Shown: piece after piece, positions 33,192 through 43,534 of the stretch | Layout of the letters: every line of letters starts with the position of its first letter | Position numbering within the stretch: the first letter of the stretch is position 1 | Source: Deltaproteobacteria bacterium | GTDB lineage: Bacteria > Myxococcota > Myxococcia > Myxococcales > JAHFDP01 | DNA length: 50,838 nt | NCBI GenBank assembly: GCA_023248955.1 | Contig: JAHFDP010000023.1 | Span: forward strand, 1-50,838 | Direction of reading: 5' to 3' | The notes under the pieces: generated by a model | What the model was told of the DNA's origin: nothing | The model's database searches: none | Seen by the model: only the letters and a program-made list of their open reading frames with translations | Program-made: the position numbers and the translations under genes

Positions 33192-33959
33192 GTGTCCTCG
33201 CGCGCGCCGCTGACCTTTTCCGCTGTGTCCGACGTCGGGATGAAGCGCGATCACAACGAAGACAGCTACCTGGTGAACGAGGGGCTCGGGCTCTTCGTCG
33301 TTGCCGACGGCATGGGTGGACATGCGGGTGGCGAGACCGCCTCGAAGTTGGCCGTGGCCGCGATCGAGCGTGAGTTGAAAGGCGCGGCCGAGCAGCCGGA
33401 GAATCCGTTCACGAGCGCTGCGCCGCTCCGTGAGACGCCGCTGGCCGATGCGCTGCGCGAAGCGGTGGAGGGCGCCTGCGCCGATGTTTTTCATGCCGCC
33501 AAAGCCACGCCCGCGCTGGACGGCATGGGTACCACCGTGGTGGCGCTCTTGATTTTTGATCAAGGGGCGATCGTTGGTCACGTGGGCGACAGCCGCGTCT
33601 ATCTGGTGCGCGCCGAGCGGGTTTTGCAGCTGACCGAGGACCATTCGCTGGTGAACGAGCAGGTGCAGGCAGGACTGCTCACGCCGGAACAGGCGCGGGT
33701 GAGCCGCTACAAAAACATCATCACGCGCTCGGTTGGTTTCGAGGAGGACGTGCTGGTCGACGTGATGGGCGTGGCAACGGAGACGGGCGATACGCTGGTT
33801 CTCTGCTCCGACGGGCTAGCCAATCTGGTGGAGCCCGACGAGATCGGCGAGACGGTTCGAACGGCGGCGATCGGGGAAGTGGCGCAGCGGCTGGTGGATC
33901 TCGCCAATGCGCGGGGCGGCGATGACAACGTCACGGTGATCGCGGTCCGCTGCGGATAA
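33192..33959 (+). CDS. PP2C-type serine/threonine protein phosphatase
   Basis: A 255-residue soluble phosphatase of the bacterial Stp/PrpC type. All metal-binding motifs are visible: GMKRDHNEDSYL near the start, VVADGMGGHAGGE, GDSRVYLVR, SDGLANLV and GGDDNVTVIAV at the end. It removes phosphate from Ser/Thr residues, usually opposing a Hanks-type kinase, none of which lies in the window. The start is GTG at 33192. Divergent from the RCC1 lipoprotein gene; the 87 bp between them should hold both promoters. Confidence 0.93.
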   Translation: MSSRAPLTFSAVSDVGMKRDHNEDSYLVNEGLGLFVVADGMGGHAGGETASKLAVAAIERELKGAAEQPENPFTSAAPLRETPLADALREAVEGACADVFHAAKATPALDGMGTTVVALLIFDQGAIVGHVGDSRVYLVRAERVLQLTEDHSLVNEQVQAGLLTPEQARVSRYKNIITRSVGFEEDVLVDVMGVATETGDTLVLCSDGLANLVEPDEIGETVRTAAIGEVAQRLVDLANARGGDDNVTVIAVRCG

Positions 33960-34084
33960 ACTGCTTCTAAGCTAAGTTGACGCTTCACGCGTCGCCCAGT
34001 AATTTTTCCCGTCTCAAACGTCCCGAGCTTGCGGCTCTGTGGCCGCCCGGCTTCCGAGCACTAGCTTGATGTTGAGGAGAATCG

Positions 34085-34996
34085 TTGGAGCGCGAACCGT
34101 CTCAGCAGCACACGATTTTCTTCGTGCCCGATGGCGCGGGGCGGCGCGTGCGGCGGTTTGCCATCAAGCATCGGACGTTGATTCGGGCCGCGGTCGGCGC
34201 GAGCGCGGCGGTCCTGCTCCTCTTTGTTTTCGGCACGCACTACTTCGTGCTGCTCTCTCGTTCGGCGGAAAACGCAGCGTTGCGCGAGGAGAATTTGCGG
34301 CTCGTAAGCGAACTCAAAGTCGTGCACGAAAAGGTGCAGCACATCAACGACGTGCTCGACCGTGTGAAACATTTGAACGCCAACCTCGAGAACATCACGC
34401 AGCTGCGCGATCCCGATCGTCAGTTGGCGCTGGGGCCCCTTGCTGCTGCGCCGAGTGTGGAAAGCGCGACACCTGCGGTTGCACCGCTCGCCGAGGTGAA
34501 ACTGCCGGCGAGTCTCGAAGCGCTGGAGCGTGAGGCGCGCGAGCAGGAGCAGAAATCGCGGGAGATGACCGCTTACTTCGAGGATCAGAAACAGCTCCTG
34601 GCCAGCGCGCCGAGCGTGTGGCCCGCGCGTGGCTATGTCACCAGCGACTTCGCGGTGCGGCTCGATCCCTACACGGCGGACCGCGTGATGCACGATGGCA
34701 TCGACATCGCAGCGGCGCCGGGGACGCCTATCAAAGCGCCGGCGGATGGCGCGGTGGTTTTTGCGGGGCTCGAGGGCGGCTACGGGAAAGTGTTGGTGTT
34801 GGATCACGGCTACGGTTTGAAGACACGCTACGGGCATCTTTCGCGCATCGACGTGAAGCTCGGACAAAAGGTGCGGCGCGGCGATCACATCGCGTCGATC
34901 GGCACCACCGGCCGCAGCACCGGGCCGCATCTGCATTACGAGGTGCGTGTGAACGGTGTACCGGAGAATCCGCGGAAGTTCATTCTCGAGGAGTGA
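34085..34996 (+). CDS. M23-family murein endopeptidase with coiled coil
   Basis: A 303-residue inner-membrane-anchored protein. One transmembrane helix at about residues 35-58 is followed by a coiled coil (AALREENLRLVSELKVVHEKV onward) and a C-terminal LytM/M23 domain. Zinc ligands are visible in HDGIDIAAAPGTPI and GPHLHYEV, and YGHLSR is the usual intermediate motif, so the enzyme should be active, unlike EnvC/NlpD-type regulators. It is predicted to cut peptidoglycan cross-links in the periplasm. The start TTG at 34085 follows GAGGAG closely. It stands alone on its strand, convergent with the TSUP gene. Confidence 0.88.
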   Translation: MEREPSQQHTIFFVPDGAGRRVRRFAIKHRTLIRAAVGASAAVLLLFVFGTHYFVLLSRSAENAALREENLRLVSELKVVHEKVQHINDVLDRVKHLNANLENITQLRDPDRQLALGPLAAAPSVESATPAVAPLAEVKLPASLEALEREAREQEQKSREMTAYFEDQKQLLASAPSVWPARGYVTSDFAVRLDPYTADRVMHDGIDIAAAPGTPIKAPADGAVVFAGLEGGYGKVLVLDHGYGLKTRYGHLSRIDVKLGQKVRRGDHIASIGTTGRSTGPHLHYEVRVNGVPENPRKFILEE

Positions 34997-35010
34997 CGGC
35001 GTTCATCCAG

Positions 35011-35775
35011 CTACCCGGCGAGCATGTCCTGACCAAGCTTGAGCGCCAACGCGATCGCCACCAGCATCACCATGCCGCGGACCACGCGCGAGCCTCGTCG
35101 AATAGCGAAGCGGGCGCCGAGCCATCCGCCGCAGAATTGCGCGAAGGCCATGGGCAAGGCGATCGACCAGAGGACCAGCCCGCGCGATCCGAAGAGAATC
35201 ACCGCCGCGAGGTTGGAGGCGAAGTTCACGACCTTGGCTTCCGCTGAAGCGCGCGCCAGATCGAGTCCGACCAGCGCCACCAGCGCGATGATGAGAAACG
35301 TGCCGACGCCTGGACCGAAAAAGCCGTCGTAGAGGCCCATCACCAGAGCGATGAGCACGATGCGCCGCGTGCCGCGCGGGACACGCACGCCGTCTTCGCC
35401 GAGATTCGGGCGCAGCGAGAGAAAAGCGACCACGCAGAGCAAGAGGACCACCACGATCGGCCGAAGCGTTTCGGGCCGCACGAGGAGGACTAGGCGCGCG
35501 CCGAGCAGCGCACCGAGAAATCCAGCGGGGAAACCCAAGAGCGCCCGGCGGCGATCGACCAGGCCCGCGCGCGCATAACCGGTCAGCGAAGCGGTCGCGC
35601 CGAAGACGCTCTGCCCTTTGTTGGTGGCCAGTGCCGCGTGCGGTGGCAGGCCGACCGCCATGAGCGCGGGAAGGCTGATGAGCCCGCCGCCGCCGGCGAT
35701 GGCGTCAACGAATCCGGCCGCGAAGGCCGCAACGAGGAGAAAGAGAAGTTGCGTCGGCGAAAAAGTCAGGCCCAT
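35011..35775 (-). CDS. TSUP/TauE-SafE family membrane transporter
   Basis: A 254-residue integral membrane protein with about eight hydrophobic segments in two half-repeats. Family features: GFVDAIAGGGGLISLPALM in the first half and GLYDGFFGPGVGTFLI in the second. TSUP proteins move sulfur compounds such as sulfite or sulfoacetate, or act in thiol-linked transport; the substrate here is unknown. It stops 14 bp from the M23 peptidase stop on the other strand. The ATG is the first codon after a stop-free stretch and fits the family N-terminus. Confidence 0.9.
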   Translation of the reverse strand: MGLTFSPTQLLFLLVAAFAAGFVDAIAGGGGLISLPALMAVGLPPHAALATNKGQSVFGATASLTGYARAGLVDRRRALLGFPAGFLGALLGARLVLLVRPETLRPIVVVLLLCVVAFLSLRPNLGEDGVRVPRGTRRIVLIALVMGLYDGFFGPGVGTFLIIALVALVGLDLARASAEAKVVNFASNLAAVILFGSRGLVLWSIALPMAFAQFCGGWLGARFAIRRGSRVVRGMVMLVAIALALKLGQDMLAG

Positions 35776-35855
35776 GCGCGGCGCCAGTTTAGCCGGAAAA
35801 CCGTGCGGCCAGGGTCGGTCGGTTGTAAACTTAAGATCCTCAAAAGGGAGAGCCC

Positions 35856-36047
35856 ATGACAGTCGAGAAAGAACCGTCCGAGAAGAAGGACGCCGAAGCG
35901 ACCGCGGACACCAAACCTGGGGCCAAGAAGCCCTTCGTCTCCAAGTTTCAGCGCAACGGCGCCTTCCCCACGCAGCAGAACCAGCCGGGCGGCGGCGTTC
36001 AGGGCTCGCGGCGGGTGATGCGTCGCGGCGGCAACCGCGGGCGGTAG
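35856..36047 (+). CDS. Small basic low-complexity protein
   Basis: A 63-residue protein with a good ribosome binding site (AAAGGGAGAG). The first half is rich in Lys, Glu and Ala (EKEPSEKKDAEATADT), the second half in Gly, Arg and Gln, ending RRVMRRGGNRGR. It is expected to be disordered and positively charged at the C-terminus, so RNA or DNA binding is possible. I do not recognise a family. It sits 59 bp before recN on the same strand. Confidence 0.55.
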   Translation: MTVEKEPSEKKDAEATADTKPGAKKPFVSKFQRNGAFPTQQNQPGGGVQGSRRVMRRGGNRGR

Positions 36048-36106
36048 TTCAACCGTCGCCCAACTGACGCGCGCTTAGTGTCAGACCCACGTGCTAGAAA
36101 ACGCGC

Positions 36107-37840
<1,734 letters not shown>

Positions 37841-37957
37841 TTCAAAAACAAAAAACGGTCGATCGCGTATTCCAACGTATCCCAATATCCGTGCCGCGGC
37901 TGATTTCGCTTCCGTGCTGATTCTCTAGGATGCGCCGCGTCATCACTTGGGAGTTGT

Positions 37958-38545
37958 GTGAGCCTCGCCGTCCAGACCGCTTTTTTTGGCCCCGATTTCG
38001 TTTGGGACAACGTTCCCAACGCGCGTTTGCGCAAACCGCCTCTTCGAGCGCCGCGTGTGCTTTCGCGCGAGGAGCTCATCGTGGGAGGTCTTTGCCATTG
38101 CGTTCTTCCAGACCTCGCCAAGCGGCATCTGCTTCGGCCGATCAGGGCGCTGGTGATCGGCGCTATCCAGCGAGCGAGAATGATTGCTCAGATGCTTTCC
38201 GGGCTGACCCGTTCTTTCGAAGTTCTGGCCATCGACTCCTGCCCGCAGGTGGTAGCGAACGCGCGCGGTCTACGTTGCAGCGGGCTCCAATTTGCGTGTC
38301 TGGAATTTCCCTTCGAGATCGACCTTCCGAACGGAGCGGGCGCGGCCTACGATCTGGTGCTGTGCGGCGACTTTCTGTCGACGCTGGACGGGCTACCGCA
38401 GGCGCTGGCCATTGAACGGGTGGCCTGCGTGCTCCGCAAGGGCGGCGTGCTCGCGCTAGCAACGACAGGAAACGTCGCTCCGCCCCGTGGCCTTCATATT
38501 TACCCCAAGACATTTCCGACTCGTCTGTTTTTCCAGCGGACTTGA
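37958..38545 (+). CDS. Class I SAM-methyltransferase-like protein
   Basis: A 195-residue soluble protein with a Rossmann methyltransferase outline. RALVIGAIQRARM stands where the glycine-rich motif I would be, but only one Gly is kept. VLAIDSCPQVVANAR fits the acidic post-I strand, then YDLVLCGDFLSTLDG (motif II-like) and VLRKGGVLALAT (motif III-like). SAM binding may therefore be weak or lost. The start is GTG at 37958. The stop overlaps the next gene (TTGA), so it is coupled to a NarL-type response regulator, which hints at a signalling role. Confidence 0.55.
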   Translation: MSLAVQTAFFGPDFVWDNVPNARLRKPPLRAPRVLSREELIVGGLCHCVLPDLAKRHLLRPIRALVIGAIQRARMIAQMLSGLTRSFEVLAIDSCPQVVANARGLRCSGLQFACLEFPFEIDLPNGAGAAYDLVLCGDFLSTLDGLPQALAIERVACVLRKGGVLALATTGNVAPPRGLHIYPKTFPTRLFFQRT

Positions 38546-39273
38546 CTCTTTGTCTACCACCGAGTCGACTTGAATACGCGCACGAAACTCGCGGTCCAGA
38601 AGGGGGCCTCCGTACGTCCGGCCGCTGGAAAATAGCGCTCGTGGATGACCACCAGGTTTTCCGAGAGGGGCTGCGAGCGATGCTTGCCCCGACGGAGTTC
38701 TCTGTGGTTGGAGAAGCCGGTGATGCCGCCAGCGCCTACGCCATCGTCACCTCCGTCAAGCCGGATGTGGTGACCATGGACGTCTCGCTTCCGGGCGCCA
38801 CGGGAATCACCGCCACCCGCGAGATTCTCCGTCTTTCGCCGACCTGTAAGATACTCATTATATCCATGCACACCAACGAGGACTACGTCGCGCAGGCGCT
38901 CGCAGCGGGCGCCAAGGGATTTGCCGGCAAGGATCAACCCAGCACCGAGATCATTGCCGCCATCCGCGCCGTCGCCTCGGGCCATACCTACTTGTCGCCG
39001 CGCGTTTCGGGACAGGTGGTGAACGACTACCTGAAGCTGCGCGATGGTCGGGTCGCCGCCTCGCTGGGCCCCTTGGACGCGCTCTCCACCCGCGAAAAAG
39101 AGGTTTTCGAGATGCTGGTGGGTGGCTTTTCCAACGACGGCATCGCCGCGCATTTGTGCATTAGCGTGAGGACCGTGGAAACGCATCGCACGCGGATTCT
39201 GAAAAAGCTCCACGTCCACTCGGTGGTTGAGCTTTTACGATTCGCCGCACGCCACGGGTTGATTCGGGATTAG
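38542..39273 (+). CDS. NarL/LuxR-family response regulator
   Basis: A 243-residue regulator. A receiver at about residues 30-150 has the acidic pair DD at 35-36, acceptor Asp80 in VVTMDVSLPGATG, and Lys at AGAKGFAGKD. A GerE-type helix-turn-helix lies at about 175-240 (LSTREKEVFEMLVGG, then SVRTVETHRTRILKKL). The start used is TTG overlapping the previous stop; about 28 residues before the receiver are unusual, so a later start is possible. It converges on the histidine kinase at 39235, with which it overlaps by 39 bp and probably pairs. Confidence 0.88.
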   Translation: MTLCLPPSRLEYAHETRGPEGGLRTSGRWKIALVDDHQVFREGLRAMLAPTEFSVVGEAGDAASAYAIVTSVKPDVVTMDVSLPGATGITATREILRLSPTCKILIISMHTNEDYVAQALAAGAKGFAGKDQPSTEIIAAIRAVASGHTYLSPRVSGQVVNDYLKLRDGRVAASLGPLDALSTREKEVFEMLVGGFSNDGIAAHLCISVRTVETHRTRILKKLHVHSVVELLRFAARHGLIRD

Positions 39274-40509
39274 CGCCGGAAACTTGAGCGTGAAGATCGC
39301 TCCCTGCTTGCCCCAGTTGCTCGCCCGGATTCCGCCGCCGAGGACGCGCATCGTGTCGCGCGCCTGCGTTAGCCCCAGCCCCATTCCCTGAGCGCCCTTG
39401 GTCGAAAAAAACGGCTCGAAAATTCGCTCCAGATTCGCGCGCGGAATTCCTGCACCCTCGTCTCGGACCGTAACAATCACCCAGCGTTTCTCCACGCGTC
39501 CGCCGATGTGGATGGTGCCTCCAGGTGGGCTGGCGTCGCGTGCGTTGAGAAGGAGGTTCAAAAAAACGTGGCGGATCCCAGTGGACGTACCGCGAACCGA
39601 TGGAAGCACCGGCAGGTTCACCTCGAGCCGCATGCCGTGCTTGGGCTCGAGCGCTGCTTCGGCAACGCTGACGGCGTCGTTGATCGCCCGCGCTAGATCA
39701 ATCGATTCGAGACGGCGCGCCATTTCGGGGCGCGACAGATCCTGCAACTTACCGATGAGCTCCATGCTGTCCTGAACGAGTCCGCTGAGTCGCGTGACCA
39801 CCCCACCTGTGATCGGACATTCCGTTTGCCGTTCCAGAAGCGCGAGTTGCAGTGCCATCCCGTGAAGCGCGTTTTTGAGGTCGTGGGTCACGCCGGATGC
39901 AATCTCGCCCACCACTTGAAACCGCTGCTTGTGCTTCAACGCGTAACGCGCGAGGGAGAGCTCCTCGTCGTTTTGCACGCGCTCGGTTATGTCGCGCGCG
40001 AGCACCATCACCACGGACTTGCCGCCCGGCGACGTCACATTCTCTAGCCAGAGCTCAACGGTGCGCCGGGCGGCCAAACTGCGGTAGCGAACCTTGGTGG
40101 TGCTGGCTCTCCCTTTTCGCACGAGTTGGCGCGCCTCGGCGGTGGCGACCTCGCGCAGCGTTTCGAAGATGTTCTCGCGGGAATTTGTTTCGCTGGAGTC
40201 GCTCGGATGCCACCCTCCAACGCAATCGCTACCCAATACGTCCCAGTGCTGGTTGGTGACCGTCACTCGTTCCTCTCGGACCACCGCGAGAGAGCCAGAG
40301 GTGGTGCGCATCGCCCAATTGAAGATTGCGGAGCGCTCGACGCTCTGCATCTCACGCTTCCGCACCAACTTCTCGTACTTCGCGGTTAGCTCGCGGTACT
40401 TGAGGAGCAGCTCGCCGCCGCGGTCATTGGCCGAGTCATGGGGCAGTGCCGCAGCTCGTAAAAACGGCGCGCTCAATTCGTCCGCAGCTTTTCGTTCGAC
40501 TTGCTTCAT
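39235..40509 (-). CDS. Sensor histidine kinase with PAS-like domain
   Basis: A 424-residue cytoplasmic kinase. An N-terminal coiled region is followed by a PAS-like segment (about residues 60-178) that ends in KSVVMVLARDITERV, the usual PAS-to-helix junction. The kinase core has FQVVGEIASGVTHDLKNALHG (His209), the N-box HVFLNLLLNARDA, G1 DEGAGIP and G2 GMGLGLTQA. It has no membrane segment. It overlaps the upstream 71-residue gene by four bases (ATGA) and overlaps tail-to-tail with the NarL-type regulator, its likely partner. Confidence 0.9.
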   Translation of the reverse strand: MKQVERKAADELSAPFLRAAALPHDSANDRGGELLLKYRELTAKYEKLVRKREMQSVERSAIFNWAMRTTSGSLAVVREERVTVTNQHWDVLGSDCVGGWHPSDSSETNSRENIFETLREVATAEARQLVRKGRASTTKVRYRSLAARRTVELWLENVTSPGGKSVVMVLARDITERVQNDEELSLARYALKHKQRFQVVGEIASGVTHDLKNALHGMALQLALLERQTECPITGGVVTRLSGLVQDSMELIGKLQDLSRPEMARRLESIDLARAINDAVSVAEAALEPKHGMRLEVNLPVLPSVRGTSTGIRHVFLNLLLNARDASPPGGTIHIGGRVEKRWVIVTVRDEGAGIPRANLERIFEPFFSTKGAQGMGLGLTQARDTMRVLGGGIRASNWGKQGAIFTLKFPALIPNQPVACGES

Positions 40510-40721
40510 GCGGGTTTCCTGCGACGCTGCTTGAGCTTTAGCGCTTGGTTCTCCTCGGTCAAAAGGACGGTTCGCGTGGTGTCCTCGAAAATGAGCACCG
40601 CGTCCAAACTTTGGTCCTCGTCCAGGAGCGGAAGCGCCGCGAGACTAGCGTGGCCGCGGTGGGCCTGGTGAATCTTTTCGAGAACAGCCTCGACGCCTTC
40701 TGACCTCAGCATAAGGGCCAT
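40506..40721 (-). CDS. Short PAS-like protein coupled to the sensor kinase
   Basis: A 71-residue protein. AVLIFEDTTRTVLLTEENQALK resembles the last strand and exit helix of a PAS domain (compare 'vvlv.rDvTe...'), preceded by a strand LAALPLLDEDQSLD and by a short helix. It is too small for a full PAS fold, so it may be a truncated or minimal sensor. The ribosome binding site AAGGAGGTGAT is nearly perfect against the 16S tail. It ends in a four-base overlap with the kinase gene. Probably a stand-alone sensory or regulatory subunit of that kinase. Confidence 0.6.
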   Translation of the reverse strand: MALMLRSEGVEAVLEKIHQAHRGHASLAALPLLDEDQSLDAVLIFEDTTRTVLLTEENQALKLKQRRRKPA

Positions 40722-40730
40722 CTGGTATCA

Positions 40731-40762
40731 CCTCCTTCGCGCGCTGCACGCGCACGCGAAGG
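40731..40762 (-). promoter_or_regulatory. Hairpin covering the ribosome binding site of the PAS-like gene
   Basis: On the minus strand CCTTCGCG and CGCGAAGG form an 8-bp stem whose right arm contains the first bases of AAGGAGGTGAT. The very strong site may thus be partly masked in the mRNA. Confidence 0.4.
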
Positions 40763-40816
40763 CTCGTGTTGAGTAGCCGTCGATCTATCGGCAGCTACTC
40801 GCGGGTGCCGCGGTTT

Positions 40817-41479
40817 TTACGCTTGACCGACGACGGCAGCGACTTCCGCCGCGAAATCGGTCTGCTTTTTTTCGAGCCCTTCGCCGAGCGCAAAACGCGC
40901 GAAGCGGCGAATGGTGAGGTTCTCGCCGATCGTCGCCACGTGATCCTTCACGAGATCTCCGATCGACTTTTTGCCTTCGGGGTCCTTCACGAAGATCTGC
41001 TCTTCGAGGCAAATCTCGCGGAAGAACTTGTCCAACTTGCCCGGAATGATCTTCTCCCACATGGCTTCGGGCTTGCCCTGCTCTTTAAGCTGCGATCGCA
41101 TCACTTCGCGCTCGCGATCAACGATGTCGGACGCCACTTCGCCCCGGCGCACATACTGCGGATTGGCCGCCGCGATGTGCATAGCCACGTCTTTCACCAG
41201 CGCCTGAAATTTTTCGTTGCGCGCAGTGAAATCGGTCTCGCAGTTGATCTCCACGATCACGCCGATCTTGCCACCCATGTGGATGTAGGACCCGACCGCG
41301 CCTTCGGTGGCCGCGCGCGAAGCCTTCTTGGCGGCAGTGGAGATGCCCTTTTGCCGCAGCCAATCGATGGCCTTCTCCACGTTGCCTTCCGACTCCACGA
41401 GCGCCTTCTTGCAGTCGCCCATCCCCGCGCCGGTTTTGTCGCGGAGATCTTTCACCAACACTGCAGTCACTTCGGCCAT
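40817..41479 (-). CDS. tsf: Translation elongation factor Ts
   Basis: A 220-residue EF-Ts, the short form with one core subdomain, as in Thermus and several other lineages. The N-terminal UBA-like part reads VKDLRDKTGAGMGDCKKAL, followed by the EF-Tu-contacting VIVEINCETDFTARN motif. The C-terminal IGDLVKDHVATIGENLTIRRFARF is typical. It recycles EF-Tu-GDP. It follows rpsB by 47 bp. The expected pyrH-frr genes do not follow; instead comes a small PAS-like gene. Confidence 0.97.
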   Translation of the reverse strand: MAEVTAVLVKDLRDKTGAGMGDCKKALVESEGNVEKAIDWLRQKGISTAAKKASRAATEGAVGSYIHMGGKIGVIVEINCETDFTARNEKFQALVKDVAMHIAAANPQYVRRGEVASDIVDREREVMRSQLKEQGKPEAMWEKIIPGKLDKFFREICLEEQIFVKDPEGKKSIGDLVKDHVATIGENLTIRRFARFALGEGLEKKQTDFAAEVAAVVGQA

Positions 41480-41526
41480 GCGCTGCCTCGCGTATTACAA
41501 AAATGTTACAAAAACGATCGGTTGTA

Positions 41527-42492
41527 TTACTCGGTCTTTTCGGTCGCCGCGGCGGGAGCCGTTTCGCCTTCGCCGGAAAGTCGCGACACCACCTCGACTT
41601 CGGGGCCGCCGGTGCTATCGCGCGCCGCCTGGTTCTCGCGGCTGCGGCCATCGCGCGGACCCGCGGTACGGCCACGGGGACCCCGGCGATCGCGCTTCTC
41701 GCGCCGTTCGGACGCTTCGTCGCGCTCGTCCTGCTCGCTCGCAGCTTCGCCGCCGCCGTGCGTGGCGCGGTAAGCCTCATAGCGCTGCTTGCCCTCGATG
41801 CAGGCGTCGGCGATCTTGCCCGTGAAGAGCCGGATCGACCGAATGGCGTCGTCGTTGCCCGGAATCACAAACTCGATGCCCTCGGGATCGCAGTTGGTGT
41901 CCACGATGCCCACGATGGGAATGCCGAGCCGCGTGGCCTCGCTGATAGCGATGGTCTCTTTCTTGGGATCGATCACGAAGAGTGCGCCCGGCAATCGGCT
42001 CATCTCTTTGATGCCGCCCAAGTTCTTTTGCATCTTCTCCATCTCGCGGGTTAGCCCCGAGACTTCCTTCTTGGGCAACCGCTCGAACGTTCCATCGGTT
42101 GACATTTTCTCAAGCATCTTCAAACGGTCGATGCCGGTCTTGATGGTCTTGAAGTTGGTCAGCGTTCCGCCAAGCCAACGCTGTGTCACGGAGAACTGGC
42201 CGGCTCGCAGGGCCTCTTCGGCAACGACGTCCTGCGCCTGCTTCTTGGTGCCCACAAAAAGCACCGACTGACCGCGCGCCACGGTGTCGGCGATGAAGCG
42301 GAACGCGCTGCGCGCCAGCGTCACCGTCTGTTGCAGATCGATGATGTAGATGCCATTGCGCGCCCCGAAGATGAAGGGCTTCATCTTCGGATTCCAGCGC
42401 TTGGTCTGGTGACCGAAGTGAACGCCCGCTTCGAGAAGCTGGCGCATGGTGATTTGGGATTGCGGCTGCATTGCAGCGTTCATTTCCGACAT
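41527..42492 (-). CDS. rpsB: 30S ribosomal protein S2 with C-terminal extension
   Basis: A 321-residue S2. The core (to about residue 245) carries the family signatures [32 protein letters not shown] and [15 protein letters not shown]. About 75 extra residues at the C-terminus are highly charged and low in complexity ([17 protein letters not shown], then an acidic end), probably disordered. Such tails occur in some lineages and are of unknown use. It is the first gene of an rpsB-tsf pair. Confidence 0.97.
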   Translation of the reverse strand: MSEMNAAMQPQSQITMRQLLEAGVHFGHQTKRWNPKMKPFIFGARNGIYIIDLQQTVTLARSAFRFIADTVARGQSVLFVGTKKQAQDVVAEEALRAGQFSVTQRWLGGTLTNFKTIKTGIDRLKMLEKMSTDGTFERLPKKEVSGLTREMEKMQKNLGGIKEMSRLPGALFVIDPKKETIAISEATRLGIPIVGIVDTNCDPEGIEFVIPGNDDAIRSIRLFTGKIADACIEGKQRYEAYRATHGGGEAASEQDERDEASERREKRDRRGPRGRTAGPRDGRSRENQAARDSTGGPEVEVVSRLSGEGETAPAAATEKTE

Positions 42493-42527
42493 GGTTTTTT
42501 ACCTCTCCGCCACCCCGTCATTTCGCA

Positions 42528-42556
42528 GCCGGCCTTCCCTTCGGAAGGACCCCGGC
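42528..42556 (-). promoter_or_regulatory. Structured leader of rpsB
   Basis: About 35 nt upstream of the rpsB ATG, GCCGG and CCGGC enclose an inner stem CCTTCC/GGAAGG with a small loop. It is a candidate site for S2 autoregulation, known for rpsB leaders in other bacteria; the exact fold here was not computed. Confidence 0.4.
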
Positions 42557-42590
42557 TTAGTGCGATCGGGGGTGTGTGAATTTTTGTACA

Positions 42591-42616
42591 GCCCGTTCAA
42601 CCAACAACAAACGGGC
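42591..42616 (-). terminator. Hairpin after the DUF5939-like gene
   Basis: GCCCGTT and AACGGGC pair around a 12-nt loop, followed by TGTACAAAAATTC. It lies about 30 bp past the stop of the upstream gene and before the rpsB leader. The U-run is absent, so termination is only possible. Confidence 0.35.
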
Positions 42617-42646
42617 CGCGGTGGTTAACACGCTGGCTCAAACAAA

Positions 42647-43486
42647 TCAATCGTGGGCGGCTGTCGCGGCGGCTTGGGCACGCACGGTCGCGAGCAGTGT
42701 TTCCCTCCAAACAACGACTTCGCCGCCAGGAGCGATACCGAGCGAGGGACCGGTGGCAAGGCCGACGGAAAGTCCCTGCTGATTCGTGAAGGTTTCGGCG
42801 ACCTGCGCCGCTTTTTCAGAATTGACAAAATGGAGAATGACCGCTGGCAAGTTGAAGTCGAGCGGCTTGGCGCCGGCCTGGAGTGCGAGTTGCCGAGCCA
42901 TGCATTGTTCATTCGGTGAAAGTGCGGTGCCGTCCGAGCCACCAATGACAGCAAAGGTCAGACTGCTACGGTCGATCGGCAGCGCGTACGGAAGATCGGC
43001 TAGCGCCCAAACCTCGGGAGAAGTTGCGAACGCGGCCACCGAGAGAAAAGTTTCTGCCGGAGCAGGTTGCATCTCGTGCGCGCGCAGCTTCGGATCGACT
43101 GCGAATCGGACGCCCGCCGTTTGCTCGGGATCAAAATCAAAGGACGCTCCGCATTCCTCGCAGCGATCGGTTGCTGACAAGGTCTCCAAGTGATTCTGCC
43201 ACCGCCGTTCTCGCTGGTCGTGGCGGCCCCCGTAGTCCACGGTCCGTTTGCAGGTGGGGCAGCGCGATTCGAAAACGATCGCGACCAATCCTGCGCGAGA
43301 GGCGGCGAGCAGCGCGCCCAGCGAATGAATGTGCGGTGAAAGATTCCCCGCCCATGTTTCGTCGTCCGAGGCCAGCGCCGTTGCCAATCGCAGCACCGCG
43401 TCCCAATCGGCACTCGGCCAAGCCGCGCGGATCGCGGACAACCGCGCGCGAATCCGAGCGGCCACGACTGGGCGGGGAGCGTTCAA
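42647..43486 (-). CDS. DUF5939-like protein with degenerate cyclase-like C-terminus
   Basis: A 279-residue soluble protein. Residues about 50-130 resemble DUF5939, the domain found before class III adenylate cyclases in myxobacteria: SRAGLVAIVFESRCPTCKR, a second knuckle CEECGASFDFD, and a VRFAVDPKLR strand. The four cysteines probably bind zinc. The C-terminal part looks like a shortened cyclase fold (FAVIGGSDGTAL, then QGLSVGLATGPSLGIAPGGE), but the metal-binding aspartates of active cyclases are not there. It is therefore probably not a cyclase, perhaps a regulator. The match was made from memory. Confidence 0.5.
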   Translation of the reverse strand: MNAPRPVVAARIRARLSAIRAAWPSADWDAVLRLATALASDDETWAGNLSPHIHSLGALLAASRAGLVAIVFESRCPTCKRTVDYGGRHDQRERRWQNHLETLSATDRCEECGASFDFDPEQTAGVRFAVDPKLRAHEMQPAPAETFLSVAAFATSPEVWALADLPYALPIDRSSLTFAVIGGSDGTALSPNEQCMARQLALQAGAKPLDFNLPAVILHFVNSEKAAQVAETFTNQQGLSVGLATGPSLGIAPGGEVVVWRETLLATVRAQAAATAAHD

Positions 43487-43534
43487 GGCCGCTGCTTACC
43501 AGCTTTTGCGCGCCTCCTGGTACGCTCCTTAAAG

